Source of the DNA: Paraburkholderia sp. BCC1884
GTDB taxonomy: Bacteria; Pseudomonadota; Gammaproteobacteria; Burkholderiales; Burkholderiaceae
Reading direction: 5' to 3'
Length of the DNA: 64,000 nt
NCBI RefSeq assembly: GCF_900996225.1
Contig: NZ_CAAJGL010000068.1
Span: 682,001-746,000 of the forward strand
Shown here: positions 1-8,693 of the stretch, in pieces
Position numbering within the stretch: position 1 is the stretch's first letter
Layout of the letters: every line of letters starts with the position of its first letter
Position numbers and translations under genes: made by a program
The notes under the pieces: model-generated
The model's input: only the letters and a program-made list of their open reading frames with translations
Database searches by the model: none
Told to the model about the DNA's origin: nothing

Positions 1-592
1 GGTCCTGGCCCCAGCCGAGCGCGAGCCGCTCATGCGTCCATGAGGTAGTCGAATCGCGTTGCGCGCCGAATGCCTGGGCGATGAGCGCCACGAGTCGGCC
101 GGCTTCGACGTGCAGCGCGCTATCGGTGCGTCCGAGTGTGGAGTGTCCGCAAGCAGCGAGCGCGGCAAGCGAGGTGAACGCGCATTGCCTGCCGCGCTCG
201 TCGCCCTGCAATGCAGCGTCGCCCATGTCGAACGATACGGGTGTGCGGGCATTCCAGAGAATGGCCGCTACGTCTTCGAGTGTCGCCGTCTCCGAAAGCC
301 GGATACTGTCGCGTCCCCGGTAATAAGGCCGGCCTTTCGAGAAGGTGGTGATACCGCTGTAAATGCAGGGCTCCGCACCGAATATCGTGCCCGCGGCGAG
401 TGCCTCGCGTTTGCGCCCCACCTGTTTCTTGCGGCATAGGGCGGCGACGTCTTCGGCACGATAGAGGCTCTTGCGCGGATCATCCGGATCGGGCATCACG
501 GCGATATTGCCGCGACTGACGTAAGCGTAGACAGTTTGCGCTCGCACGCCGAGTTGCCGCGCCGCTTCAGTCAGAGTGATCCAGTTTCGCAT
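1..592 (-). CDS. Citrate synthase family protein with N-terminal helix-turn-helix (partial, runs off the window)
   Basis: Reading leftward from the ATG at 590-592, the protein opens with a MerR/excisionase-like helix-turn-helix (residues about 5-45: WITLTEAARQLGV, then TVYAYVSRG) and continues into a citrate synthase region (GAEPCIYSGITTFSKGR, then YRGRDSI). The family joins oxaloacetate and an acyl-CoA to give citrate or methylcitrate; the helix-turn-helix form is common in Burkholderiaceae and its DNA-binding role is unproven. About 197 codons are visible and the catalytic C-terminal half lies outside the window. It follows the VOC, MFS and SDR genes on the same strand and may end that operon. 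The family call is firm; the substrate is unknown. Confidence 0.85.
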   Translation of the reverse strand, partial: MRNWITLTEAARQLGVRAQTVYAYVSRGNIAVMPDPDDPRKSLYRAEDVAALCRKKQVGRKREALAAGTIFGAEPCIYSGITTFSKGRPYYRGRDSIRLSETATLEDVAAILWNARTPVSFDMGDAALQGDERGRQCAFTSLAALAACGHSTLGRTDSALHVEAGRLVALIAQAFGAQRDSTTSWTHERLALGWGQD

Positions 593-696
593 GAGATGGC
601 GGCGAGCAAAGGCAGGAGGACAGAGGGCCGGGGGCCACCGGCAGACCGCGCCTCAGGTTGGGGCGCGACTGCTTCACAGTCGATTCTGCCGCTGTT

Positions 697-1089
697 TCAG
701 GTAAAAGTCATCTCCGCCGGCCGCCGCTCCAGAATTTCGACGAGGATGTCGCCCGGCGAGCGCACGAAGCAGGCCCTCACCCCAGGGCGAACCTGCTTGA
801 TCGCCTCGACGATTTCCGCGTCGCACCGCGACAGGTGCGCGAACGCGGCGTCCAGATCGTCCACTACCACGCCGAAATGGTCGATGCCTTGCCGGCGCTC
901 CCCATGAGCGGACCGTCCGCTCTGCGCATTCGCCAACGACGTGATGAAAAGATTGATGCTGCCGATGCGCAAATCCACTCGCCCCGGACGACGCACCACT
1001 TCAGCATTCAGACAGCGTGCGAACCATGCCGCGGTGGCTTCGGCGTCCGCCGAGCACAATTGCAGATGATCCCATTTGAATTCGATCAT
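697..1089 (-). CDS. VOC (glyoxalase/bleomycin-resistance) family protein
   Basis: A 130-residue single-module VOC protein. It shows the beta-alpha-beta-beta-beta pattern of the fold: DHLQLCSAD at the N-terminus, a central DHFGVVVDDLDAAFAHL, and a C-terminal VRSPGDILVEILER with the usual metal-ligand glutamate. I chose the ATG at 1087-1089 because GGAGG lies just upstream; an upstream in-frame start would add 12 residues without a Shine-Dalgarno. It begins 25 nt after the MFS stop, so it is probably cotranscribed. Members isomerise, cleave or bind small metabolites on a metal centre; the substrate cannot be read from the sequence. Confidence 0.85.
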   Translation of the reverse strand: MIEFKWDHLQLCSADAEATAAWFARCLNAEVVRRPGRVDLRIGSINLFITSLANAQSGRSAHGERRQGIDHFGVVVDDLDAAFAHLSRCDAEIVEAIKQVRPGVRACFVRSPGDILVEILERRPAEMTFT

Positions 1090-1114
1090 TCGATTCCTCC
1101 GGATAAAGAGCGTG

Positions 1115-2431
1115 TCACAGTTCAATGCGCGAGAGCTTGCCCAGCAGCACGGAATACGCGAGCGTGCCGAGCAGACAGATCGCGCCCATCAGATTGAGGG
1201 CCCAGTAGAAGTGGCCCGTGTGCTGGGTGATATAGCCGATCATGAGCGGCGTGGTCACGCCCGCGATGTTGGCCGCGAGGCTCGTGATGCTGCTGGTCAG
1301 CCCCACGTACTGCCGCGGCGCGATTTCGGAAACGGCGGCCCACGACATCGAACCGACGCCCTGTGCGAAGAACGCAATCGTCAGGATGATGATCACCACC
1401 TCGTTCGACTCGACGAAATTGACGAGCATGATCGATGCGCCGAGCAACGTGCCGATGATCAGCGGCGCTTTGCGTGCAGTGGAAAGTGAGACGCCGCGCC
1501 GGATGAAAAAGTCCGAGAGGAAGCCGGCGATCAGAATGCCGAGCGTCGCGCCGATAAAGGGCAGTGCCTGGAAAATCCCGACCTTGATCATCGACATATG
1601 CCGTGCTTCGATCAGATAGGTCATGAACCACGTGGTGAAGAACACCAGTAGCGTGTTATTGCAGAACTTGCCGATGCAGATCGCAATGACCTGGCGGTAG
1701 CTGAGCAGCTTGAGGGCAGTGCGCCAATCGAACCTGGTGCGTGGCTTGCGGGTCGGCGCCGCTCCTTCGTTGATGTACTGCAGTTCAGCGGCATTCACGC
1801 CCGGATGCTGAAGCGGGTCGCGATAAACCCGATACCAGAGCAGACTGAACAGAATGCCGAAGCCGCCGGTCACGTAAAAGACAGTGCGCCACCCGTAGGC
1901 CGCGGAGATCCACAGCAACAGGCCCGTGAAGAGAGGTGTACCGATGTATTGCCCCATCACATACACGCTGGTCGCGAAGCCGCGTTCCCTGGCGGGAAAC
2001 CACAATGTCACGGCTCGCGCGTTCGACGGGAAGGCCGGCGCCTCCAGCGCGCCGATCGAGAGACGCGATCCGAGCAGCATGTGATAGCCGGTGGCGAATC
2101 CCTGGGTCAGCGTGGCGAACGACCACCCGACGAGAGACAACGCGTAAGCGAGACGTGAACCGAGCACATCGGTCAGCACCCCGCCGGGCACGAGCGCGAT
2201 CGAATACGCCAGGCCGAACGCGGCGAACAACTCGCCCATTTGCATCTTGTTGAGCGCGAGTCCCTTCGAGAGACCCGGCGCCACGATGCCCAGCGCCGAC
2301 CGGTCCACGTAGTTGAGAACGGTCGCCATCAGCAACATCGAGAGCACGACATACCGCACCCTGGAGCGCTTGGTGGTGTCCGCGTAAGCCGGGGTTCTCG
2401 CCGACAATGTTTGTTCCTCTACGACTTTCAT
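1115..2431 (-). CDS. MFS transporter, anion:cation symporter (sugar-acid/carboxylate) type
   Basis: A 438-residue inner-membrane carrier with about twelve hydrophobic segments. The first carries NYVDRSALGIVAPGL, typical of ACS-family transporters for glucarate, galactonate and related organic acids, and the loop between helices 2 and 3 has the MFS signature form GGVLTDVLGSRLAY. The start at 2431 is supported by GGAG seven bases upstream; the alternative ATG at 2443 has less support. It lies between an SDR dehydrogenase and a VOC protein on the same strand, so it probably imports the acid metabolised by the cluster. The substrate is inferred from family resemblance only. Confidence 0.85.
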   Translation of the reverse strand: MKVVEEQTLSARTPAYADTTKRSRVRYVVLSMLLMATVLNYVDRSALGIVAPGLSKGLALNKMQMGELFAAFGLAYSIALVPGGVLTDVLGSRLAYALSLVGWSFATLTQGFATGYHMLLGSRLSIGALEAPAFPSNARAVTLWFPARERGFATSVYVMGQYIGTPLFTGLLLWISAAYGWRTVFYVTGGFGILFSLLWYRVYRDPLQHPGVNAAELQYINEGAAPTRKPRTRFDWRTALKLLSYRQVIAICIGKFCNNTLLVFFTTWFMTYLIEARHMSMIKVGIFQALPFIGATLGILIAGFLSDFFIRRGVSLSTARKAPLIIGTLLGASIMLVNFVESNEVVIIILTIAFFAQGVGSMSWAAVSEIAPRQYVGLTSSITSLAANIAGVTTPLMIGYITQHTGHFYWALNLMGAICLLGTLAYSVLLGKLSRIEL

Positions 2432-2484
2432 CGTTGTCTCCATAACATTAGCCAGTGGTTTTTATTATTTGGCGTAAGGACGAC

Positions 2485-3243
2485 TTATCCGCGACCGACG
2501 AACGGCATGGCAGTCGCCATGATCGTCATGTTGAGAATATTGGCTTCGAGCGGCAGATCGGCCATGTGGACGACCGCGTTCGCCACGTGCGTCACGTCCA
2601 TTCTTGCTTCGGGCGCCATGCTGCCGTCGGCCTGCATGACGCCGCGGTTCATGCGCTCCGTGAGCGAGGTGGCCGCATTGCCGATATCGATCTGGCTGCA
2701 GGCGATGTTGAATGCGCGGCCGTCGAGCGCAATCGATCTGGTGATGCCGGTGACAGCGTGTTTGGTCGCCGAATAAGCGATGGTGTGCGGTCTCGGCGAA
2801 TGCGCGGAGATCGAGCCATTGTTGATGATGCGTCCACCTTGCGGCGTTTGCGCTTTCATCAAACGATAGGCGGACCGCGCGCACAGGAAGACACCGGTCA
2901 GATTGGTGGCCACTACATCGTTCCAGAAATCGACTTCGTAGTCTTCGAGGGGCACGGCCCCCGCATTTCGGCCCGCGTTGTTGAAGAGCACGTCGAGCCG
3001 GCCGAATGCATCGGCGATCTTCGCAAATGCCTGCTCGACCGATGCTGCGTTGGCTACGTCGGCCTGAACGACAAGCGCTTCGCCGTCTGCCCTACCGATG
3101 GTCTCCTTCGTCTCCAGCAACGGTTCGGCTCTGCGTCCGATCAGCGCCACCGTGAAGCCGGCCTTGGCGAGCGCCACGGCGGCGGCCTGGCCAATGCCGG
3201 AGCCGGCGCCGGTAACCGCTGCGTATTTTTTCGATGCAGGCAT
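2485..3243 (-). CDS. SDR family NAD(P)-dependent oxidoreductase
   Basis: A 252-residue classical short-chain dehydrogenase. It has the cofactor motif TGAGSGIG near residue 11, the NNAG motif, the active-site serine in NNGSISAHS and the YSATK catalytic pair. The chosen ATG at 3241-3243 follows AGGAAGGAAT; a start six codons earlier would place that Shine-Dalgarno inside the gene. It is the first gene of the leftward cluster and is divergent from the D-2-hydroxyacid dehydrogenase, with two matching palindromes in the shared promoter. The likely role is oxidation or reduction of a hydroxy/keto intermediate of the imported acid; the substrate is unknown. Confidence 0.88.
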   Translation of the reverse strand: MPASKKYAAVTGAGSGIGQAAAVALAKAGFTVALIGRRAEPLLETKETIGRADGEALVVQADVANAASVEQAFAKIADAFGRLDVLFNNAGRNAGAVPLEDYEVDFWNDVVATNLTGVFLCARSAYRLMKAQTPQGGRIINNGSISAHSPRPHTIAYSATKHAVTGITRSIALDGRAFNIACSQIDIGNAATSLTERMNRGVMQADGSMAPEARMDVTHVANAVVHMADLPLEANILNMTIMATAMPFVGRG

Positions 3244-3311
3244 ATTCCTTCCTCTCGACAATCAATTGAACATGTAAGGAGAGTTGCATTCGCCTCAGGC
3301 GTTGAGCAAGC

Positions 3312-3328
3312 TTGATTCGTTGAATCAA
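3312..3328. promoter_or_regulatory. Operator-like palindrome, copy 1 (SDR side)
   Basis: TTGATTC-GTT-GAATCAA is a perfect inverted repeat with 7-bp arms, followed by CAT. It lies 69 bp upstream of the SDR start. A near-identical copy is at 3442-3458. It is probably the site of one dimeric repressor controlling both divergent genes; no cognate regulator is adjacent in this window. Confidence 0.65.
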
Positions 3329-3441
3329 CATCAGAGGGCTTTGCAGGCGGGCCTGCACCAGGGTTTTCCTGATGTGTTTGCGAGCGGTGGCAAGGTGCGG
3401 CAGGCGCCGGGGCGATTGGGGGGCGCATCACGGCCGAGGAG

Positions 3442-3458
3442 TTGATTCATCCAATCAA
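3442..3458. promoter_or_regulatory. Operator-like palindrome, copy 2 (D-2-hydroxyacid dehydrogenase side)
   Basis: TTGATTC-ATC-CAATCAA, followed by ACAT as in copy 1. The two 17-mers match at most positions and their centres are 130 bp apart. This copy lies 61 bp upstream of the dehydrogenase ATG, where it could overlap or sit just beside the promoter. Confidence 0.62.
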
Positions 3459-3519
3459 CATTGACGCGCGGGTGGGCACTTTCGTAGTCTCTCGACGTCT
3501 GCTCACCCAAGGAAAAATC

Positions 3520-4482
3520 ATGTCGCAAAACAATCGCACCCGGCTTCTGATTGCGCGAAAGGTCCCCACTGCTATCGCGAGTCGAGCCGAAGCCGAGTTC
3601 CATGCTTTCGTGACCGATGCGGACATGGACGCGTGGTCCGTCGTCGATTTCTGCAAGAAGCACGAGATGCCGGCGGTCCTGATCGGGAAGAAGTCCGGTT
3701 TGCAGGCGGAGCACATCGCGGCGTTGCCGCCGACGCTCAAGATCATCGCTAATGCAAGCGCGGGCTTCGATCACATGGATGTCGCGGCGGCGCGCGAACG
3801 AGGCATTGTCGTGACGAACGCGCCCGATGCACTAACCGAATGCACCGCCGATTTCGCCATGCTGCTGGTGCTGGCGGCCTGCCGCCGCGCATCGGAATAC
3901 GAACGGATCATGCGCAACGGGTGGGGCAAATCGTTCGGCATGACCGAGATGCTCGGCACGCGCGTGAACGGCAAGACGCTCGGCATCGTCGGATTCGGGC
4001 GCATTGGACGCGCGGTGGCGAAGCGGGCCCAAGGTTTCGGTATGCGCGTGATTTATACGGATGTCCAGCGTGCGACTGCGTCGCTGGAGAATGGCGCGAC
4101 GTTTTACGCAAGCCTCGAGGAAATGCTGCCGCATAGCCAGGTGCTTTCGCTGCACGTGCCGGGCGGCGGCGTGCCGTTGATGACGAAAAAGGAGTTCGGA
4201 CTGTTGCCGACGGGCGCGGTTTTTGTCAACGCGGCGCGCGGTGGACTGGTGGACGAAGATGCGCTTTATCAGGCGCTCACCTCGGGGAAACTGTTCAGTG
4301 CGGGTCTGGACGTGTATCGAAACGAGCCGAATGTCGACAAGCGCTTCGCTGAACTCGACAACGTGTTCCTGACGCCTCATATGGCGAGCGCCACGATGGA
4401 AACGCGCGACCAGATGGGTTTCACGGCGCTGGACAATGTCGCCGCCGTGCTCGACGGGCGACCGGCTTTGAATCCGGTTTGA
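3520..4482 (+). CDS. D-isomer specific 2-hydroxyacid dehydrogenase
   Basis: A 320-residue NAD(P)-dependent dehydrogenase that interconverts D-2-hydroxy acids and 2-oxo acids. The nucleotide-binding motif GFGRIG follows GKTLGIV, the catalytic arginine lies in NAARGGLVDEDAL, and the catalytic histidine is in LTPHMASAT near the end. The start was set at 3520 because AAGGA precedes it and because an earlier in-frame start would run through the palindromic operator. It is divergent from the SDR gene and probably works on the same compound class as the neighbouring MFS carrier. Confidence 0.88.
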   Translation: MSQNNRTRLLIARKVPTAIASRAEAEFHAFVTDADMDAWSVVDFCKKHEMPAVLIGKKSGLQAEHIAALPPTLKIIANASAGFDHMDVAAARERGIVVTNAPDALTECTADFAMLLVLAACRRASEYERIMRNGWGKSFGMTEMLGTRVNGKTLGIVGFGRIGRAVAKRAQGFGMRVIYTDVQRATASLENGATFYASLEEMLPHSQVLSLHVPGGGVPLMTKKEFGLLPTGAVFVNAARGGLVDEDALYQALTSGKLFSAGLDVYRNEPNVDKRFAELDNVFLTPHMASATMETRDQMGFTALDNVAAVLDGRPALNPV

Positions 4483-4498
4483 AGTTCGACCAGGGCGT

Positions 4499-4530
4499 CT
4501 CGCCGCGCGATAGAAGAAGCGCGCGGCGAG
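4499..4530. terminator. Strong hairpin between convergent genes
   Basis: CTCGCCGCGCG and CGCGCGGCGAG form a perfect 11-bp stem around a 10-base loop, between the stops of two convergent genes at 4482 and 4569. There is no T-tract, so it may be a bidirectional attenuating hairpin rather than a classical intrinsic terminator. Confidence 0.55.
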
Positions 4531-4568
4531 CGTGCCCGATACGCGACATCCGGCCCGTGAGCCCGCTT

Positions 4569-4970
4569 TCAGAGTCGATCGGCGATGGCGTGCTCGATGG
4601 CAGTCGCGAGCATCATGGCTTTTGCATTGTTCGGCGGTGGCTCGACCTTGGTGGGGCGATAGATTGCATCGCCCGTGGCGATCGTCTGTCCGCTCAATGC
4701 GCAGACCCCGGGGCGTTTGGCTGAAGCGACCCGCCAAACCTGCTCGCCGTAATTGCAGCCTTGAGGGTCGCTCCACGAGACCGTGACGGTTCGCGGACTG
4801 ACTCGATCGAGCAACGCGACGACCACGGCGCCGCTGCTGTTCGAAAGGCGGCTCGACTCATGCGTGTCGACAATGTGCCTGACACGCGCCGTCAATTGAT
4901 GTGCGCATCCGGCATCGAGCTGTCCGACTGTACGCCGCCATGCGTTGTTCTCCGTCATGCACTGCTCCAT
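4569..4970 (-). CDS. DUF3331 domain-containing protein
   Basis: A 133-residue protein of unknown function. It matches the DUF3331 pattern as I know it: VTVSWSDPQGCNYGEQVWR, then a cysteine-containing CALSGQTIATGDAIYRP, then a proline-rich PPPNNAKAMM near the end. The two conserved cysteines hint at a small metal-binding or zinc-ribbon-like fold, but this is inference. GGAGG six bases before the ATG at 4968-4970 supports the start. The family is largely confined to Burkholderia-type genomes, which helps place the window. It is monocistronic and convergent with the upstream dehydrogenase. Confidence 0.8.
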   Translation of the reverse strand: MEQCMTENNAWRRTVGQLDAGCAHQLTARVRHIVDTHESSRLSNSSGAVVVALLDRVSPRTVTVSWSDPQGCNYGEQVWRVASAKRPGVCALSGQTIATGDAIYRPTKVEPPPNNAKAMMLATAIEHAIADRL

Positions 4971-5000
4971 GGCAGGCCTCCGGTTAAGAGTGGTGAGCCT

Positions 5001-6293
5001 TCAACTCAGCCGTATTTTGGGCTGAACGAAGCCGTTGATACGCTCCGCGGTCCACAGCAGAGTGGCCTTTGCGAAACCGTGCAGCGCCTGCTGATGCTGC
5101 CGGTAGAGCATGGCGTGGCTGAGTTGCGCAAAACGGCCTTTGATAAACCCGCCGCGGAAGAAGCCGAACTGACCGAGCGTGCCGAACGCGTTGTAGTCGC
5201 TCAACGATACGAGCGCGCCGAAGTCGTGAAATGCAAAGTCGGGCAGCGCGCCACCGTCGATCCATGCCGGCATGTGTTTCGCCAGAAATTGGGCCTGTTG
5301 CGTGGCAACCTGCGCGGTGGGTGCTAGAGGGCGCTCATGGCCGGGGAGCGTGAGCGTCGAACAGTCGCCGAGCGCGAAGATACGGTCGTCGTCCTGCGCC
5401 TGGAGAGTCGATCTGACGTTGATCTGATTGGACCGGTTGGTCGCAATACCGTCGAGCATGCCGAGAAACGCCGGCGCTTTGACGCCCGCTGCCCACACCA
5501 TCAAATCCGCCGGCTGCTTGCTGCCGTCGCCGAGTCGAAGTCCGTCCGCTTCGGCCGCGGTGACGCGCGTATCCGTTCGCACTGTAAAGCCGATCTGCCG
5601 AAGTTGGGCTTCGCTGGATTGCGACACCGTCGGCGGAAATGCAGCGAGGATGCGTGGTCCGCTTTCATAAAGCGTGAGGCTCAGACGCGAGCGTATCTCA
5701 GGGTCGCCATAACCCGACGCCACTTCGAGCAGGCGGCTCAGTTCCGCTGCCAGTTCCACGCCGGTCGCGCCTGCGCCGACAATCGACACACGTAACGGAC
5801 TATTCGTGACGACGCTTTGAAATATGCGGATACGCAGTGCTTCATTGAAAATTTCGGCCTGCGCCTGACTGTCGATGAAATGGCAATGGTCGAGCACACC
5901 CGGCGTGCCGAAATCGTTGGCGTGGCTGCCCAATGCGAAGACGAGTACATCGTATTCGACCATGCGCGGACCGATCACGACTTCGCCTGACGGCGCGCGC
6001 AGTTCAGCCAGCTTGACGACGCGCGCACTCCGATCCAGTCCTTCCATTTCTCCAGGCTGGTAATCGAAGCCGTGGTCGCGTGCGTGGGCGAGATAGATGA
6101 CCTGCTGTTGCTGCACATCGCGTGTGCCTGCGGCGATGGTGTGCAACATGGGCTTCCAGACATGTGTCGCGCTCCTGTCGATCAAACTGACCTGAGCGCG
6201 GCCGCTGCGGCCGAGCGTGTTGCCCAGCCTCGTTGCGAGCAGAAGTCCAGCGATGCCGCCGCCAACGATGACGATCCGGGGGGCCTTAGGCAT
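5001..6293 (-). CDS. Type II NADH:quinone oxidoreductase-like FAD protein
   Basis: A 430-residue two-dinucleotide-fold flavoprotein. It has the FAD motif VGGGIAGLLLATRLG at the N-terminus, VWKPMLHTIAAGT as in NDH-2 enzymes, the second NAD-binding motif VGAGATGVELAAEL near residue 170, and FALGDCSTL for FAD. The C-terminal portion (GFFRGGFIKGRFAQLSHAMLYRQHQ) resembles the membrane-associating tail of NDH-2, which passes electrons from NADH to quinone without pumping protons. It is divergent from a TetR regulator that could control it. No Shine-Dalgarno is evident. Confidence 0.82.
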   Translation of the reverse strand: MPKAPRIVIVGGGIAGLLLATRLGNTLGRSGRAQVSLIDRSATHVWKPMLHTIAAGTRDVQQQQVIYLAHARDHGFDYQPGEMEGLDRSARVVKLAELRAPSGEVVIGPRMVEYDVLVFALGSHANDFGTPGVLDHCHFIDSQAQAEIFNEALRIRIFQSVVTNSPLRVSIVGAGATGVELAAELSRLLEVASGYGDPEIRSRLSLTLYESGPRILAAFPPTVSQSSEAQLRQIGFTVRTDTRVTAAEADGLRLGDGSKQPADLMVWAAGVKAPAFLGMLDGIATNRSNQINVRSTLQAQDDDRIFALGDCSTLTLPGHERPLAPTAQVATQQAQFLAKHMPAWIDGGALPDFAFHDFGALVSLSDYNAFGTLGQFGFFRGGFIKGRFAQLSHAMLYRQHQQALHGFAKATLLWTAERINGFVQPKIRLS

Positions 6294-6441
6294 TGACGAA
6301 TATTCTACGAGTGATGAATTAATGCGATACTAAGGGCTCGCCGGGCCGGTGTCAAATCGCCCGCGACGATCGTTAGCGGCGAAGTCGCCTGAGCGCCGGT
6401 TAAAATTCCAGGCTTTCCCTGAACACCAATCACAGTCGCCG

Positions 6442-7113
6442 ATGAAGCCCACCAACGAGAAGATCGAGCACGTTACCCCGTCCGCCACGCCGCGTCGGCC
6501 GCGCGGGCGGCCGGCGTGCAGCGACGCCGGCGGCGCGGATGCCTTGCTTCGTAGCGCACGCGGAGCGTTCGCGAAGAGCGGTTACGAGGCGACCAGCGTG
6601 CGTGAAATCGCCCGCGCGTCGGGCGTCGATCCTGCGCTTGTCGCGCATCACTATGGCTCGAAAGAAGCGTTATGGATCGCCGTGGTGGATCAGATTGCCG
6701 ACGAAGCCGCGGCAATGATCGACAGGACGGTTGCGTTGCGCGCAGCTGCGACGCTCGGACCGCGAGCGCGCGTCGAGAGCGCGATTTCCGCGTTTATCGA
6801 TCAGGTGTTCTCCAATCCGGACGTCGGTATGTTTTTTTCGACGGCCGCAACGGAAACCGGCGAGCGCCTCGACGTGCTGATCGAGCGTCTGGTGCGGCCG
6901 TTCCACGATGCGTTCGTGCCGTTGCTCGCCGACGCGATCGATGCGGGTGCCCTCCCACGGCAAGATCCGCAAGTCATGTTCATGTTGCTCGTCAACGGCA
7001 TCAGCAAGACGGTTTCGTATAGTCATGTGATGAGTCCGCTGTCGTCATTGCCCGGCCGGCCCAAAGCATTCAAGCAGGCGGTGCTGACCAGTGCGCTGGC
7101 AATGCTGGGATAA
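6442..7113 (+). CDS. TetR/AcrR family transcriptional regulator
   Basis: A 223-residue regulator with a basic N-terminus (RRPRGRP), then the TetR helix-turn-helix around residues 45-75 (TSVREIARASGVDPALVAHHYGSK) and a helical ligand-binding domain. An in-frame start 31 codons earlier exists, but the ATG at 6442 gives the usual family length. It is divergent from the NADH dehydrogenase across 148 bp, so local control of that gene is plausible. No clear palindrome was found in the intergenic region. Confidence 0.85.
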   Translation: MKPTNEKIEHVTPSATPRRPRGRPACSDAGGADALLRSARGAFAKSGYEATSVREIARASGVDPALVAHHYGSKEALWIAVVDQIADEAAAMIDRTVALRAAATLGPRARVESAISAFIDQVFSNPDVGMFFSTAATETGERLDVLIERLVRPFHDAFVPLLADAIDAGALPRQDPQVMFMLLVNGISKTVSYSHVMSPLSSLPGRPKAFKQAVLTSALAMLG

Positions 7114-7221
7114 ACGTCGAGCGGCACTGGGTGAAAGTGTGCTTCCCGCGCGACTCGCGCATTGCAGGAAACACTTGCGGCGAAAATTTTTGAACGGTAT
7201 TCTCGACCCGTTCTGCAACGC

Positions 7222-7425
7222 AGCGCGGGAGAGATCGTCAGAAGTTCGCGACGACGCCGACGGAGCAACCGCCCCGGAAACTCTCAGGCAAAAGGACCGC
7301 GCAGCAGGAACATCTGGAGAGCGGCGCCGTGCGCGCCCACCGAAGGGGATTCTCTGCCTGGACGGCTTGCATATTGCCGGTTGGCGCGGAGAAGAAACTC
7401 TCAGGTACATGGACAGATGGGGCAT
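7222..7425 (+). promoter_or_regulatory. Tandem glycine riboswitch
   Basis: Two consecutive glycine aptamers can be read. The first (about 7222-7303) has GCGGGAGAG, GGAGCAACCGCCCC and GGAAACTCTCAGGCAAAAGG followed by ACCGC. The second (about 7311-7425) has CTGGAGAG, CACCGAAGGGG and GAAACTCTCAGGTACATGGAC. The ACTCTCAGGyA core with GGAC is the hallmark of the class. It precedes a D-amino-acid/glycine dehydrogenase gene whose ATG is 60 nt further on, and it probably switches the gene on when glycine is abundant. No expression-platform hairpin was resolved. Confidence 0.92.
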
Positions 7426-7484
7426 CGAGGCCGGTTTCGACAAGAAATCGACACCGGTGATCCTCAACTACTCTGGACCATGTC

Positions 7485-8693
7485 ATGTCACGAATCGCCA
7501 TCATCGGCGCCGGCATTACCGGCGTCACGACTGCCCACGCCCTTGCACAACGCGGCCACCATGTCACCGTGTTCGAGCGCCATCGCTATGCGGCGATGGA
7601 GACTTCGTTCGCCAACGGCGGGCAGTTGTCCGCGAGCAATGCCGAAGTCTGGAATAGTGCCGCCACGGTCCTGAAAGGCCTGCGCTGGATGCTCACGCGT
7701 AACGCTCCGCTGCTGCTCAATCCCATGCCGTCCTTGCACAAGTACTCGTGGATGGGCGAATTCCTCAGGCAGATTCCGCATTACCGCGCCAATACCGTGG
7801 AAACCGTGCGCCTCGCCATTGCTGCGCGCGAGCATCTTTTTTCGCTTGCCGAGAGTGAAGGCATCGACTTCGATCTGGAGCGGCGAGGCATTCTGCACAT
7901 TTACAAAACCCAGAAGGAATTCGACGCCGCGAGCAAGGTGAACGCGCTGTTGCGCGAGGGCGGCCTCGATCGCAATCCGGTGACGGCAAGCGAATTGCAT
8001 GGCATCGAGCCCGCGCTGCAGGGCGATTTCTGCGGCGGCTTCTTCACGCCTTCCGATTCGACCGGCGACATTCACAAGTTCACCCGCGGACTCGCTGACG
8101 CTTGCACGCGCCACGGCGTCGAATTCCACTACGACGCGGAGATCACCGCAATCGAGCAACCCGCCGACGGAAAATTCACCTTGACGGTCAATCTCGAAGG
8201 CGAAGGACAGGCTTTTGCCTTCGAACGGATCGTCGTCTGCGCGGGCGTGAAGAGTCGCGACTTTGCAGCCATGCTGGGCGACCATGTGAACATCTATCCG
8301 GTGAAAGGCTATTCGATCACGGTATGTCTCGACGACGAACTCAGTCAACAGCGCGCACCGTGGGTTAGCCTGCTCGACGACAGCGCGAAGATCGTGACGA
8401 GCCGTCTCGGCGCGGACCGTTTCCGCGTGGCGGGGACAGCGGAAATCAACGGCTTCAATCGGGACATCCGCGCGGACCGGATTGCTCCGCTAGTGGATTG
8501 GACACGCCGGCATTTCCCTGAGGTCTGCACGTCGCGAGTGATTCCCTGGGCGGGCTTACGGCCGATGTTGCCGAGCATGTTGCCGAAGGTGGGACGCGGC
8601 AAGCGACGCGGTGTGTTCTACAACACCGGGCATGGACATTTGGGTTGGACGTTGTCCGCGGCTACTGCGCAAGCGGTGGCTAGCGCACTGTAG
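7485..8693 (+). CDS. D-amino acid dehydrogenase (DadA-like FAD oxidoreductase)
   Basis: A 402-residue flavoprotein of the DAO superfamily. The FAD motif IIGAGITGVTTAHALAQRG is at residue 5, followed by ANGGQLSASNAEVW, a DadA signature, and it ends with GLRPMLPSMLPKVG and FYNTGHGHLGWTLS, the C-terminal flavin-contacting segment. DadA-type enzymes oxidise D-amino acids (and often glycine) to 2-oxo acids and ammonia, feeding electrons to the respiratory chain. The glycine riboswitch in its leader makes glycine, or something that yields glycine, the likely physiological signal. The gene appears monocistronic. Whether glycine is the substrate or only the inducer is not shown. Confidence 0.88.
   Translation: MSRIAIIGAGITGVTTAHALAQRGHHVTVFERHRYAAMETSFANGGQLSASNAEVWNSAATVLKGLRWMLTRNAPLLLNPMPSLHKYSWMGEFLRQIPHYRANTVETVRLAIAAREHLFSLAESEGIDFDLERRGILHIYKTQKEFDAASKVNALLREGGLDRNPVTASELHGIEPALQGDFCGGFFTPSDSTGDIHKFTRGLADACTRHGVEFHYDAEITAIEQPADGKFTLTVNLEGEGQAFAFERIVVCAGVKSRDFAAMLGDHVNIYPVKGYSITVCLDDELSQQRAPWVSLLDDSAKIVTSRLGADRFRVAGTAEINGFNRDIRADRIAPLVDWTRRHFPEVCTSRVIPWAGLRPMLPSMLPKVGRGKRRGVFYNTGHGHLGWTLSAATAQAVASAL

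Noticed and set aside
3832..4776. Leftward 314-codon frame opposite the D-2-hydroxyacid dehydrogenase
   Set aside because: Arg/His-rich shadow composition with no domain, and it overlaps two well-supported genes.
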